Positions 8,347 through 16,767 of a stretch of DNA of 64,000 nt are shown piece after piece. Under the pieces are notes generated by a model that did no database searches, was not told the origin of the DNA, and saw nothing but the letters and a program-made list of their open reading frames with translations. The stretch spans positions 1 through 64,000 of the forward strand of contig NZ_JAGINP010000037.1 of assembly GCF_017876155.1 (NCBI RefSeq), read 5' to 3'. The translations under genes were made by a program, and so were the position numbers. Source of the DNA: Azospirillum rugosum (GTDB taxonomy: Bacteria; Pseudomonadota; Alphaproteobacteria; Azospirillales; Azospirillaceae). The first letter of the stretch is position 1; each line of letters opens with the position of its first letter.

Positions 8347-9126
8347 ATGCGAGTCTACGCACGCCAACTGTACGATCATTTGCCCTACCTGCGCCGCTAC
8401 GCGCGCGCCTTGACCGGGGCGACCGAACGCGGGGATGACCTGGTGACCCGCTGCGTCGAGGTCGCGGTGATGGCTCCCTCGCGGTTCGGGCTGGAAAAAG
8501 GGGCGCGGGTGCCGCTCTACGCCCTGCTAAACCTGCTGTTCGACGATGAAGGCGAGGGGCGCCCGGCCCCGTCGCCCCATCCCATCGAACGGGCGCTCGC
8601 CTCCCTGCCGGAGGGGGAGCGGCGCATGTACCTCCTCATCACGCTGGAAGGCCTGTCGGTGCCCGAGGCGGCGCAGGTTCTGGCCATCTCCACCGCCGAC
8701 GCCCAGGAACGGCTGACCGTCGCCCGCGACAAGGTGCGCAACGCCCTGACCCAGCGCGTGCTGGTGGTCGAGGACAACCCCGTCCTGGCGATGGAAATCG
8801 GGGAACTGGTCACCGACATGGGCCACGTCGTCTGCGGCACCGCCAACAACGAGCAGGAGGCGCTGGAGCTGCTGGAGGCGGAAAAGCCGACGCTGGCGCT
8901 GCTCGACGTGCGGCTGGCCGACGGCGGCAGCGGGGTGGAGGTCGCCCGCCGGCTGCGCCAGAAGCGCTCCATGCGGACCATTTTCGTCACGGCCTTCGAC
9001 GGCGACCTGGAGGAGGCGGACGCCCGCCACCTGGGCCAGATCGTCCGCAAGCCCTTCACCAACGAGGCGATCCAGGCGGCCATCTCCCGCGCCGTGTTCA
9101 TGCCGACGCCGGTGGCGCTGGCCTGA
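8347..9126 (+). CDS. phyR: PhyR-type general stress response regulator
   Basis: 259 residues with the reversed PhyR layout: an N-terminal sigma-EcfG-like domain (about 1-130, including the LPEGERRMYLLITLEGLS region-4-like segment) and a C-terminal receiver (about 138-250). The receiver keeps VVEDN, the phospho-acceptor in LLDVRLADG, the Thr of FVTAFD and the KPF lysine. In alphaproteobacteria phosphorylated PhyR binds the anti-sigma factor NepR and frees EcfG. The usual neighbours nepR and ecfG are absent here, so it may be a paralogue or a relocated copy. Two EcfG-like promoters occur in this window. Confidence 0.88.
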   Translation: MRVYARQLYDHLPYLRRYARALTGATERGDDLVTRCVEVAVMAPSRFGLEKGARVPLYALLNLLFDDEGEGRPAPSPHPIERALASLPEGERRMYLLITLEGLSVPEAAQVLAISTADAQERLTVARDKVRNALTQRVLVVEDNPVLAMEIGELVTDMGHVVCGTANNEQEALELLEAEKPTLALLDVRLADGGSGVEVARRLRQKRSMRTIFVTAFDGDLEEADARHLGQIVRKPFTNEAIQAAISRAVFMPTPVALA

Positions 9127-9152
9127 CGGATCGGAATGAAGCGGTCATGAAG

Positions 9153-9178
9153 AGAGGGCGGCCCGCGGGCCGCCCTCT
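9153..9178. terminator. Bidirectional hairpin between phyR and glsB-like gene
   Basis: A perfect 26-nt palindrome (13-bp half-sites) lies 26 bases after phyR and before the 3' end of the oppositely oriented membrane-protein gene. Short T-rich sequence follows on the plus strand. Likely 3' end for both convergent transcripts. Confidence 0.7.
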
Positions 9179-9240
9179 TGGTCTTTGCGGTCGGGGTGCG
9201 GGTGGTCGGACCCCTTATGGATCAGACCCCCCTTGATGGA

Positions 9241-9498
9241 TCAGACCGTCGTGCGGCGGCCGACGACCATGCGGTAGATGGCCAGGATGACGATGGCCCC
9301 GACGATCGCGCCGATGAAGCCGGCCCCTTCGCCGGCCCGGTACCAGCCGACCGCCTGGCCGAGATAGGTGGCGACGAACGCACCGGCGATGCCGAGAAGC
9401 GTCGTGATGATGAAGCCGCCCGGATCGCGACCAGGCATCAGGAACTTGGCGACGATGCCGGCAATGAAGCCGATGATGATCGTCCAAAGGATACCCAT
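9241..9498 (-). CDS. GlsB/YeaQ/YmgE family stress-associated membrane protein
   Basis: 85 residues with three hydrophobic segments (about 3-20, 28-46 and 57-78) and the family motif GIIxGxIAGxxAKFLMPG, ending in a short basic tail. Members are small inner-membrane proteins induced in many stress and stationary-phase regulons; the molecular function is unknown. It has a strong GGGAGAGAGG site. The position next to PhyR fits a stress role, but no EcfG-like promoter is visible on its own strand. Confidence 0.88.
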   Translation of the reverse strand: MGILWTIIIGFIAGIVAKFLMPGRDPGGFIITTLLGIAGAFVATYLGQAVGWYRAGEGAGFIGAIVGAIVILAIYRMVVGRRTTV

Positions 9499-9578
9499 AA
9501 CCTCTCTCCCTGCTGTTGCGGGACCCTTCCCACGGCTCCATAACGCCCAATGCGCCGGTTTGGTTCTGCCCGAATGGG

Positions 9579-9604
9579 GGAACCTTTGCGGATGACCCCA
9601 TGTT
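9579..9604 (+). promoter_or_regulatory. EcfG-type general stress promoter before DUF4142 gene
   Basis: GGAAC at 9579-9583, a 17-nt spacer, then TGTT at 9601-9604. The alphaproteobacterial EcfG consensus is GGAAC-N16/17-CGTT, so one base of the -10 differs. It is 43 bases upstream of the DUF4142 start, in the right orientation. Confidence 0.6.
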
Positions 9605-9646
9605 GTCGGGCCAAACCCAAACGTTCCTCAGCAAGGGAAACGCCGC

Positions 9647-10303
9647 ATGAATCGCAACCACGCCAAGACTTTGGCCGCCGCCTTCGTGGCTCTGTCCGTG
9701 TCCGCCTTCGGCGCCGCCGCGCAGGCGCAGTCCCTACCGCCGACCACCCGTCCGAGCGTCAGCGGCGATCTGCTGTTGCAGGAGGGGGCCGCCAAGGGCA
9801 TCGCCGATCCCAGCTCGTCGCTCGCCGGCAAGGTCCGGACCCTCGGCGAGGCCTCCACGGCCGACAGCTTCGCGCAGCAGGCTGCGGCCAGCGGCCTCTT
9901 CGAGGTCGAGTCCAGCCGTCTGGCCATGGACCGCTCCAACCAGGACGGCATCCGGGCCTTCGCCCGGCAGATGGTCCAGGATCACACGGCGGGCAACCAG
10001 CAGCTCATGGCGCTGGCGCGCGCCAACGGCAGCAACCCGGCGCCCATGATGACCGGCCAGCAGGAGCAGATGATCACGCAGCTGCAGCCGCTGTCGGGCC
10101 GCGACTTCGACCGCCAGTACCTGGTCAACCAGATCCTGGCGCACCAGGAGACGATCCGCCTGTACGAGACGGCGCGCACCTCCAGCGATCCGGGCATGCA
10201 GCCCTACCGCGAGTTCGCGGCGCAGACGCTGCCGATGCTGGGACAGCACCTCCAGCACGCCCAGGCGCTGGCGGGCTCCGGCGTGCCGACGGCGTCGCAG
10301 TAA
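9647..10303 (+). CDS. DUF4142 domain periplasmic protein
   Basis: 218 residues with a signal peptide ending near AQAQ. The mature protein is helical. DUF4142 covers the segment from SFAQQAAASGLFEVESSRLA through FARQMVQDHTAGNQQL to the C-terminal helices. These proteins resemble a ferritin-like four-helix bundle and are frequent members of general stress regulons in alphaproteobacteria; the function is unknown. The GGAAC-N17-TGTT promoter upstream supports stress control. Confidence 0.87.
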   Translation: MNRNHAKTLAAAFVALSVSAFGAAAQAQSLPPTTRPSVSGDLLLQEGAAKGIADPSSSLAGKVRTLGEASTADSFAQQAAASGLFEVESSRLAMDRSNQDGIRAFARQMVQDHTAGNQQLMALARANGSNPAPMMTGQQEQMITQLQPLSGRDFDRQYLVNQILAHQETIRLYETARTSSDPGMQPYREFAAQTLPMLGQHLQHAQALAGSGVPTASQ

Positions 10304-10310
10304 CCTTCAA

Positions 10311-10429
10311 GGATTTTCACCACGGAGGCACAGAGACACAGAGTGGGCTCCAGGCGGGACGACGTTCGGCCGGTGGCCGACGAATCTCCCGGTGAGCTCT
10401 GTGTCTCCGTGTCTCTGTGGTAAATCCGT
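10311..10429. repeat. Imperfect inverted repeat between convergent genes
   Basis: Arms of about 31-33 nt (10311-10343 and 10397-10427) match as reverse complements apart from three substitutions and a 2-nt bulge; the sequence is rich in CACAGAGACAC units. It fills the space between the DUF4142 stop and the rpe stop. It is likely a dispersed palindromic element acting as a shared transcript end. Confidence 0.65.
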
Positions 10430-10439
10430 TATCAGCTCA

Positions 10440-11093
10440 TCAACGCAGCTTGCTGATGTTTTCGGCGTAGTGTTGCGGGCCGCCGGTGAAGGTGGCGGTG
10501 CCGGCGACCAGGACGTCGGCGCCTGCCTCGATGGCGATGCGGGCGGTTTCGGCGTTGATGCCGCCGTCCACCTCCAGGTCGATCGGCTTGCCCAGCGCGT
10601 CGATCCGGCGGCGCAGCTCGCGGATCTTTGGCAGCTGGCTCTGGATGAAGCTCTGCCCGCCGAAGCCGGGGTTGACCGTCATCACCAGGACGAGGTCGAT
10701 GTCTTCCAGGATGTAGTCCACGACCTCCAGCGGGGTGGCCGGGTTCAGCGAGATGCCGGCCTTCTTGCCCAGCGACTTGATCAGCTGGATGGTCCGGTGC
10801 ACGTGCGGACCGGCCTCCGGATGGAAGGTGATGATGTCGGCCCCGGCGTCGGCGAAGGCGGCGACATAGGGGTCCACCGGCGCGATCATCAGGTGCACGT
10901 CGAAGGGCTTCGCCGTATGAGGCCGCAACGCCTTCACCACCGCCGGGCCGATGGTGAGGTTCGGCACGAAATGGCCGTCCATCACGTCGATGTGGATGTA
11001 GTCGGCGCCCGCCGCGTCGACGGCGCGCACTTCCTCGCCGAGCCGGGCGAAGTCGGCGGAGAGGATGGACGGGGCGATCTTGACCGGGCGCAT
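10440..11093 (-). CDS. rpe: Ribulose-phosphate 3-epimerase
   Basis: 217-residue TIM-barrel enzyme interconverting ribulose-5-phosphate and xylulose-5-phosphate in the pentose phosphate pathway and Calvin cycle. Family motifs present: [29 protein letters not shown] (metal His and Asp), [11 protein letters not shown] and EVDGGI (catalytic Asp). The frame continues upstream to 11423, but homologues begin at the MRPVKIAPS start, which has GAGGAC upstream. Normal length. Confidence 0.97.
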   Translation of the reverse strand: MRPVKIAPSILSADFARLGEEVRAVDAAGADYIHIDVMDGHFVPNLTIGPAVVKALRPHTAKPFDVHLMIAPVDPYVAAFADAGADIITFHPEAGPHVHRTIQLIKSLGKKAGISLNPATPLEVVDYILEDIDLVLVMTVNPGFGGQSFIQSQLPKIRELRRRIDALGKPIDLEVDGGINAETARIAIEAGADVLVAGTATFTGGPQHYAENISKLR

Positions 11094-11179
11094 GGGCGGT
11101 GTCCTCGAAAGGGCTGTCGGAAAGGCGCCTTCCCATATCACGCCTCGCCCGCGCCCCCAACCCGCGAAATCGCACCCTT

Positions 11180-11482
11180 TCAGCGCGCCGGGGAACCGGG
11201 TTGCGCAGCGTCCCGTGAGAGGGCCTTCGCCAGATAGGACCGGCAGCCGTCCAGCGTGGTCAGCTGCGGATAGTCCAGCTCCGGCACGCGGACGTTCAGG
11301 GCGATCTCCAGCTTCATGACGAAATTCAGGAAATCGACGGAGTCGAACTCGAACTGGTCGCGGAACGGCCGGTCGGGTACCAGCGTCGCAAGGTCGGCAT
11401 CGGGCGCCACCGCGCCGAGGCAATCCAGCACCGCCCGTTCGATCCGATCCGCATCGGTTCCGGTCCCATCGGTTCCAGCCAT
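11180..11482 (-). CDS. Acyl carrier protein
   Basis: 100 residues of the four-helix carrier fold with the phosphopantetheine site [11 protein letters not shown] (Ser in DSVDF), so a holo-form is expected. It is not the housekeeping AcpP: the sequence is divergent, and fab genes are absent. The start at 11482 has GGGAG eight bases upstream. It is divergent from the acetyltransferase/acs operon with about 180 bp between, so a functional link to acyl activation is possible but unproven. Confidence 0.82.
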   Translation of the reverse strand: MAGTDGTGTDADRIERAVLDCLGAVAPDADLATLVPDRPFRDQFEFDSVDFLNFVMKLEIALNVRVPELDYPQLTTLDGCRSYLAKALSRDAAQPGSPAR

Positions 11483-11663
11483 GGCTTGTCCTCCCGCCTG
11501 TCCTGATCCCGCGCTCATTGGCCTGGCTTCCGTCGGCCGCAACTCCAGGGCATCATATCGCAAAAGGCATCACACCCGTCGCCCCAAGGCAATGGTCGGC
11601 ACCGTGACCGGGCACCCGGCAAAAGGCAAGGCGTGTGAGAGCCGCGAGGGGGAGTGAAACCGC

Positions 11664-13958
11664 ATGCCGGTGCGCGATCTGGATGCCCTGTTCCGCCCCA
11701 AGGGGGTGGCGGTCGTCGCCGACGGCGACCCGCCGCTGGCCCGCGTCGCCGCCCGCAACCTCGCCGGCGGCTATGGCGGAGTCGTGCAGCGGGTGGAGAC
11801 CTCGGCGTTGGGCGGGCTCGCTTCCGTGCCGGAGCTGGTGCTGATCGCAGCGCCCGCGGAGCGGCTGCCCGCGCTGGTCGCGCAGGCCGGGAAGGGCGGG
11901 GCGAAGGCGGCGATCCTGCTCGGCGGGCACGGCGATGGCGATCCCAACCTTGCGGACGCGTTGAAGGACGCGGCCCGCGGTTCCGGCCTGCGGCTGCTCG
12001 GGCCGGGGAGCCTGGGCGTCGCCATGCCCGGCAAGCGCTTCTGCGCCGGGGCGTTCCACCGCGCTCCGCCGGCTGGGCGCGTGGCGCTGGTGGCGCAGTC
12101 CGGCACGCTGGCCGGCGCGGTCGTCGACTGGGCGCAGCGGCGCTCCGTCGGATTTTCCCACGTTGCGGTGACGGGCGACGGGGCGGACATCGGGCCGGGC
12201 GACCTGCTGGACTATCTCGCCGCGCAGGACGACTGCCACGCCATCCTGCTGGTGCTCGACCGCCCGCCGGAGGCGCGCCGATTCGTCTCCGCGGCGCGGG
12301 CGGCGGCGCGCCAGCGGCCGGTGATCGTCCTGCGGACCGGGCGCGGGGAGGGCGGGGACGCCGTGTTCGACGCGGCCATTCGTCGCGCCGGCCTGCTGCG
12401 CGTCTTCACGCTCGAGGAGCTGTTCGACGCGCTGGAGACGCTGGCCGTGGCCGCGCCGATCCGCGGCGACCGGCTCGCCATCGTCGCCAACGGGCGCGGG
12501 GTGGGACGACTGGCCGCCGACGCGCTGCTGGACGGCATCGGGCGTTTGGCCGTGCCCGCGGGACTGTCCAACCCGCTGGACCTCGGGGAGGGGGCGGAGG
12601 GGGCGGCCTACGCCGGGGTGCTGTCCCGCCTGTGCGCAGACCCGGCGGTGGACGCGGTCCTGCTGCTGCACGCGCCGACCGCGCTCGTTCCGGCGGGGGA
12701 GATCGCGCGGACGGTGGCCGCGGCCATCGACACCCACAGCCGCACGCCGGTGCTGACCAGCTGGCTCGGCGAGCGCGACGCCGACCATGCCGCGGCGGAG
12801 CTGGCCCGCCACCGCATTCCCGTCTTCGACACGCCCGACCGCGCGGTGCGCGCCTTCCAGCATGCGCTGGCCTTCCGCCGCAACCAGGAGCTTCTGGCCG
12901 AAACCCCGCGCTCGACGCCGGAGGACGTCCGCCCCGACCTCGAGGCCGCCCGCCGCGCGGTCGCCACCGCGCGGGAGGCCGGGCGCGTGGCCTTGACCGA
13001 GGCGGAGGTGGGGGCTCTGCTCGCCGCCTACGGCGTGCCGTTGGGCGGCGCGGACGCCGTTCCCGGCCACGACCTCGCCGTGGGCTTGAGCGAGGACCGG
13101 CATTTCGGTCCGGTGATCACGGTGGGGCACCTGACGGCCCGTCTGGCCGGCGAGACGGCCGTGGCGCTGCCGCCGCTGACCATGACGCTGGCCTGCGACG
13201 CGCTGCGCCGCGTTCCCGCCGTCACCCTCGCCGAGGAGGAGGGGCTGGCGCCCGCGGCGCGCGACGCGGCGGCGGCGCTGCTGGTCAAGGTGGCGCAGAT
13301 CGCCGTCGACCTGGAGGATGTGGCGCACCTGACGCTGGCCCCGCTGCGGCTGGGGCCGGAGGGGCCGGTGGTCGGCGGGGCCTCCGTGCGGCTGGTCGAG
13401 GCCGGGCGGCGGCGCGCGCCTTTCGCGATCCTTCCCTACCCGTCGGACCTGGAGCGCCCGCTGCCGCTCGCCGATGGGCGCAGCCTGCTGGTCCGCCCGC
13501 TGGTGCCGGAGGACGAGCCGGCCATGAAGGCCCTGTTCAAGCGGCTGACCCCGGCGGAAATCCGCCTGCGCTTCTTCACCCAGAAGCAGGAGCTGAGCCA
13601 CGGCATCGCCGCGCGCATGAGCCAGCTCGACTACGACCGCGAGATGGGTTTGGCGGTCGCCGACCCCGGCCGGCCCGGCACCACGGCGCTGCATGGCGTG
13701 GTGCACCTCGCCCGCGCCGCCGACGGAGAGCGGGCGGAGTTCGCCATCATGCTGGCCCACGACATGGCCGGGCTGGGCCTCGGCCCCGTGCTGATGCGCC
13801 GCATCCTCGACCACGCGCGGGCCAAGGGGCTGAAGGAGGTCTATGGGGAGGTGCTGCACGAGAACCGCGCCATGCTGCGCCTGTGCGAGGCCTTCGGCTT
13901 CCAGCGCCGCAGCTCGCCGGACGATCCCGGCGTCACCCACGTGGTGCTGGCGCTGTGA
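11664..13958 (+). CDS. Pat-like protein: degenerate acyl-CoA synthetase plus GNAT acetyltransferase
   Basis: 764 residues. Residues 1-440 are the CoA-binding and ligase domains of NDP-forming acyl-CoA synthetases (GVAVVAD, ALVAQSGTLAGAVVDW); about 440-590 is a shortened ATP-grasp region; 605-764 is a GNAT domain with acetyl-CoA loop HDMAGLGLGPVLM. The catalytic SHTG histidine loop expected near residue 228 is deleted (RTGRGEGGDAVFD), and the central ATP-grasp nucleotide segment is missing around 466-470. It therefore should not make acyl-CoA. Like PatZ/YfiQ it may acetylate lysines, and the overlapping acs gene supplies an obvious target. Strong GGGGGAG site before the ATG. Confidence 0.85.
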   Translation: MPVRDLDALFRPKGVAVVADGDPPLARVAARNLAGGYGGVVQRVETSALGGLASVPELVLIAAPAERLPALVAQAGKGGAKAAILLGGHGDGDPNLADALKDAARGSGLRLLGPGSLGVAMPGKRFCAGAFHRAPPAGRVALVAQSGTLAGAVVDWAQRRSVGFSHVAVTGDGADIGPGDLLDYLAAQDDCHAILLVLDRPPEARRFVSAARAAARQRPVIVLRTGRGEGGDAVFDAAIRRAGLLRVFTLEELFDALETLAVAAPIRGDRLAIVANGRGVGRLAADALLDGIGRLAVPAGLSNPLDLGEGAEGAAYAGVLSRLCADPAVDAVLLLHAPTALVPAGEIARTVAAAIDTHSRTPVLTSWLGERDADHAAAELARHRIPVFDTPDRAVRAFQHALAFRRNQELLAETPRSTPEDVRPDLEAARRAVATAREAGRVALTEAEVGALLAAYGVPLGGADAVPGHDLAVGLSEDRHFGPVITVGHLTARLAGETAVALPPLTMTLACDALRRVPAVTLAEEEGLAPAARDAAAALLVKVAQIAVDLEDVAHLTLAPLRLGPEGPVVGGASVRLVEAGRRRAPFAILPYPSDLERPLPLADGRSLLVRPLVPEDEPAMKALFKRLTPAEIRLRFFTQKQELSHGIAARMSQLDYDREMGLAVADPGRPGTTALHGVVHLARAADGERAEFAIMLAHDMAGLGLGPVLMRRILDHARAKGLKEVYGEVLHENRAMLRLCEAFGFQRRSSPDDPGVTHVVLAL

Positions 13959-15589
13959 CCGCCGCCGCGCCGGATCGGGCGGCCTATTGGGCGGCCGAGG
14001 CGGTCCCGCTGACCGGGCCGTGGGGCGGCGTCAACATGGCCTGGGCGGCGGTGGACCGGCATGTGGCGGCGGGGCGGGGGGACCGCCCGGCGCTGCGCTG
14101 GACCGGGCGCGACGGTGCCACGGCGACGCTGAGCTACGCCGACCTGTCCGAGGCGAGCGGGCGCTTTGCCGCCCTGCTGCGCGGGCTTGGCGTGGGGAAG
14201 GGGAATGTGGTGGCGTCGCTTCTGCCGCGCCGGCCGGTGCTGTACGCGGCGGCGCTTGGCGCGCTGAGGGCCGGCTGCGTCCACGCCCCGCTCTTCGCCG
14301 CCTTCGGGCCGGAGCCGCTGCGGCTGCGCCTGACGCTCGCCGGGGCGCGGGCGGTGGTGACCACTTCCGCCCTGTGGGCGCGCAAGGCGCCGGCGTCCCT
14401 GCCGGACCCGTTCGACGCGCTGCTGGTGGACGGGGAGGGCTGGGAGGATCGGCTGGCCGCCCTGGAACCGGCGCCTTGCGTCTCCACCGGCCCGGACGAC
14501 CCGGCGCTGCTGCATTTCACCAGCGGCACCACCGGCGCGCCGAAGGGGGCACTGCACGGCCACGGCGCCATCGTGGCGCAGCACGCGACGGCGCGCGACG
14601 CGCTCGGCCTGCGGGCGGGCGACGTCTTCTGGTGCACGGCCGATCCCGGCTGGGTCACCGGGACCGTCTACGGATTGCTGGCGCCGCTGGCGGTGGGCGC
14701 CACCCTGGTCGCCGACGAGGGCGATTTCGATCCCGCCCGCTGGTACGCCCTGCTGGAGCGGGAGCGGGTGTCGGTCTGGTACACCACGCCGACCGCCATC
14801 CGGATGCTGATGCGCGCCGGCTTGGATCTTCCGCGCCGCCACGACCTCTCCGCGCTGCGCCACGTCGCCAGCGTGGGCGAGCCGCTGAACGCGGAGGCGG
14901 TGACCTGGGGCGAGGCCGCCTTCGGCCGGCCCATCCACGACACCTGGTGGCAGACGGAGACCGGCGCCATCATGCTCGCCACGCCTCCGGGGCAGCCGGT
15001 GGTGCCGGGCACGCTCGGCTTCCCGGTGCCCGGCATCGAGGCGGATGTGCTGGCGCAGGCGGGCGAGGCCGGGGAACTGGTTCTGCGCCCGCCCTGGCCG
15101 TCGATGTTCCAGGGCTATCTGCACGACGAGGCGCACAGCCGGGCCTGCTTCACGGACGATGGCTGGTACCGCAGCGGCGACCTCGCCCGGCGCGATCCGG
15201 ACGGGCGCTTCCGCTTCGTCGGGCGGGCCGACGACATGATCAAGACCTCCGGCCACCTCGTCGGCCCGTTCGAGGTGGAGAGCGTGCTGCTGGAACACCC
15301 GGCGGTGGCGGAGGCCGCGGTGATCGGCCGGCCCGACCCGGTGGCGGGGGAGGTGGTGGAGGCCTTCGTCGCGCTGAAGGCTGGTGTCGTGGGGGACGAC
15401 GCCCTCGCCCGCGACCTGGTCGCCCACGCGCGCCGCCGGCTCGGCCCCGCGCTGGCGCCGCGCGCGATCGCCTTTGCGGACTCCCTGCCGCACACGCGCA
15501 GCGGCAAGATCCTGCGCCGCCTGCTGAAGGCCCGCGAGCTGGGACTCCCGGAGGGCGACACGTCGACCCTGCAAGACGGCGGGAGATAA
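13955..15589 (+). CDS. AMP-forming acetyl-CoA synthetase-like acyl-CoA ligase
   Basis: 544 residues from a GTG that overlaps the upstream stop in GTGA. ANL-superfamily motifs are complete: FTSGTTGAPKGA (P-loop), DTWWQTETG (the Trp characteristic of acetate-specific enzymes), YRSGDLA, and the C-terminal TRSGKILRR whose Lys (about 518) is the adenylation lysine. In Acs this lysine is the residue inactivated by Pat-type acetylation. Shorter than the 650-residue Acs, nearer the Bacillus AcsA class. Acetate or another short acid is the likely substrate; the exact one is inference. Confidence 0.88.
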   Translation: MTAAAPDRAAYWAAEAVPLTGPWGGVNMAWAAVDRHVAAGRGDRPALRWTGRDGATATLSYADLSEASGRFAALLRGLGVGKGNVVASLLPRRPVLYAAALGALRAGCVHAPLFAAFGPEPLRLRLTLAGARAVVTTSALWARKAPASLPDPFDALLVDGEGWEDRLAALEPAPCVSTGPDDPALLHFTSGTTGAPKGALHGHGAIVAQHATARDALGLRAGDVFWCTADPGWVTGTVYGLLAPLAVGATLVADEGDFDPARWYALLERERVSVWYTTPTAIRMLMRAGLDLPRRHDLSALRHVASVGEPLNAEAVTWGEAAFGRPIHDTWWQTETGAIMLATPPGQPVVPGTLGFPVPGIEADVLAQAGEAGELVLRPPWPSMFQGYLHDEAHSRACFTDDGWYRSGDLARRDPDGRFRFVGRADDMIKTSGHLVGPFEVESVLLEHPAVAEAAVIGRPDPVAGEVVEAFVALKAGVVGDDALARDLVAHARRRLGPALAPRAIAFADSLPHTRSGKILRRLLKARELGLPEGDTSTLQDGGR

Positions 15590-15639
15590 GGCGCGGCGTT
15601 CCGGGTTAAGGTGGCAGTCTTTCGCCAGTCGAGCGCCTC

Positions 15640-16758
15640 ATGTCCTTCTTCGTTCCGCCGACGCCCCGGCGCCCCTGGGGACACCGCCTGTTCTTCCCGG
15701 CCGCCGCCCTTTACGCGGCGCTCAGCGTGCCGCTGTGGGTGGCCGGCTATTTCGGCTGGCTCGGCATCGGCTGGACGCCGGCGCTGCACGCGCACGAGAT
15801 GCTGATGGGATACGCGCTGGCGGTGGTCGGCGGGTTCCTGCTGACGCGTCCGTCGAAGGCTGCGCTCGGCCTCGCCTTCGCGGCGTGGCTGGCCGGGCGC
15901 GTCGCGGTGCTGGGCGGGGTGCCGCCGGCGATCGCGGCGCCGCTGGCGCTGGCCTATCCGGTGGTGCTGTTCGCGGTGGCCGGGGTGCCCTTCCTGCGCG
16001 CGGCGAAGAGCGGCCACAACACGCTGTTCGGCCCGGTGATCGGCGCCTTCGCACTGGCCGAGGCGCTGGCCTGGTGGGGCGGCGACGGCGGGCGCACCGG
16101 CGCGCTGTTCGCCCTGCACCTCGTCGGCATCCTGATGCTGGTGATGGGGGGCCGGATCATCCCCTCGGCCACCGCGGGGGAGGTGCGGCGGCAGGGCGGC
16201 AAACTCGTCGAGCGCGTGCAGCCCCGGCTGGAATGGGCCGGCGCCGCCGGCGCGATCCTGGCCGCGCTGACGGTCGCGGCCGGCACCTGGCCCTGGCCCG
16301 TGCCGTGGATCGGCGCCGCGGGCGCCTTCGTCGCCGGCCTGACCGCCTGGGCACGGCTGGCCCGCTGGCGCACCGACGCGGTGCTGCGCCGGCCCGACCT
16401 GTGGAGCCTGCATCTCGGCTATGGCTGGCTTGGGCTCGGCTGGCTGTTCCTGGGGATCGAGCGGCTGGACCCGCTGGCCGACGGGGCGGCGTGGCACGTG
16501 ATGGGGGCGGGGGCGCTCGGCACCCTGGCAGTGACCATGATGGTCCGCGCGACCTTGCAACGGGAGTCGCTGCCGCCCGATTTCCCGCGCCCCGCAACGG
16601 CGGCCGTGGCGCTGGTCAGCCTCGCCGCCGCGCTGCGCGTCGCCGCGGCGAGCACCGCCCCGGAATGGCTGATGCCCGCCGCCGCCGCGGCCTGGGCCGC
16701 CGCGCACCTGCTGGTGCTGTGGGTGCTTCTGCGCGTGCCGAAGCGGTTGTGGGTGTAG
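15640..16758 (+). CDS. nnrS: NnrS family haem-copper membrane protein
   Basis: 372 residues, highly hydrophobic with about twelve membrane segments. The N terminus carries the NnrS pattern (RLFFPAAALYAALSVPLWV, then HAHEMLMGYALAVVGGFLLT), and later ALHLVGILMLVMGGRIIPSATAG holds further family residues. NnrS proteins bind haem and copper and help protect cells from nitrosative stress during denitrification. It lies 50 bp after the acs-like gene on the same strand, with no anaerobox and a weak Shine-Dalgarno. A second nnrS is at 32.5-33.7 kb. Confidence 0.9.
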   Translation: MSFFVPPTPRRPWGHRLFFPAAALYAALSVPLWVAGYFGWLGIGWTPALHAHEMLMGYALAVVGGFLLTRPSKAALGLAFAAWLAGRVAVLGGVPPAIAAPLALAYPVVLFAVAGVPFLRAAKSGHNTLFGPVIGAFALAEALAWWGGDGGRTGALFALHLVGILMLVMGGRIIPSATAGEVRRQGGKLVERVQPRLEWAGAAGAILAALTVAAGTWPWPVPWIGAAGAFVAGLTAWARLARWRTDAVLRRPDLWSLHLGYGWLGLGWLFLGIERLDPLADGAAWHVMGAGALGTLAVTMMVRATLQRESLPPDFPRPATAAVALVSLAAALRVAAASTAPEWLMPAAAAAWAAAHLLVLWVLLRVPKRLWV

Positions 16759-16767
16759 CCCGCGTTC

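Noticed and set aside
11553-13940. 795-codon open frame on the minus strand opposite the Pat-like gene
   Set aside because: Low-complexity Arg/Gln/His-rich translation, no ribosome site, and the plus-strand frame encodes recognisable domains.
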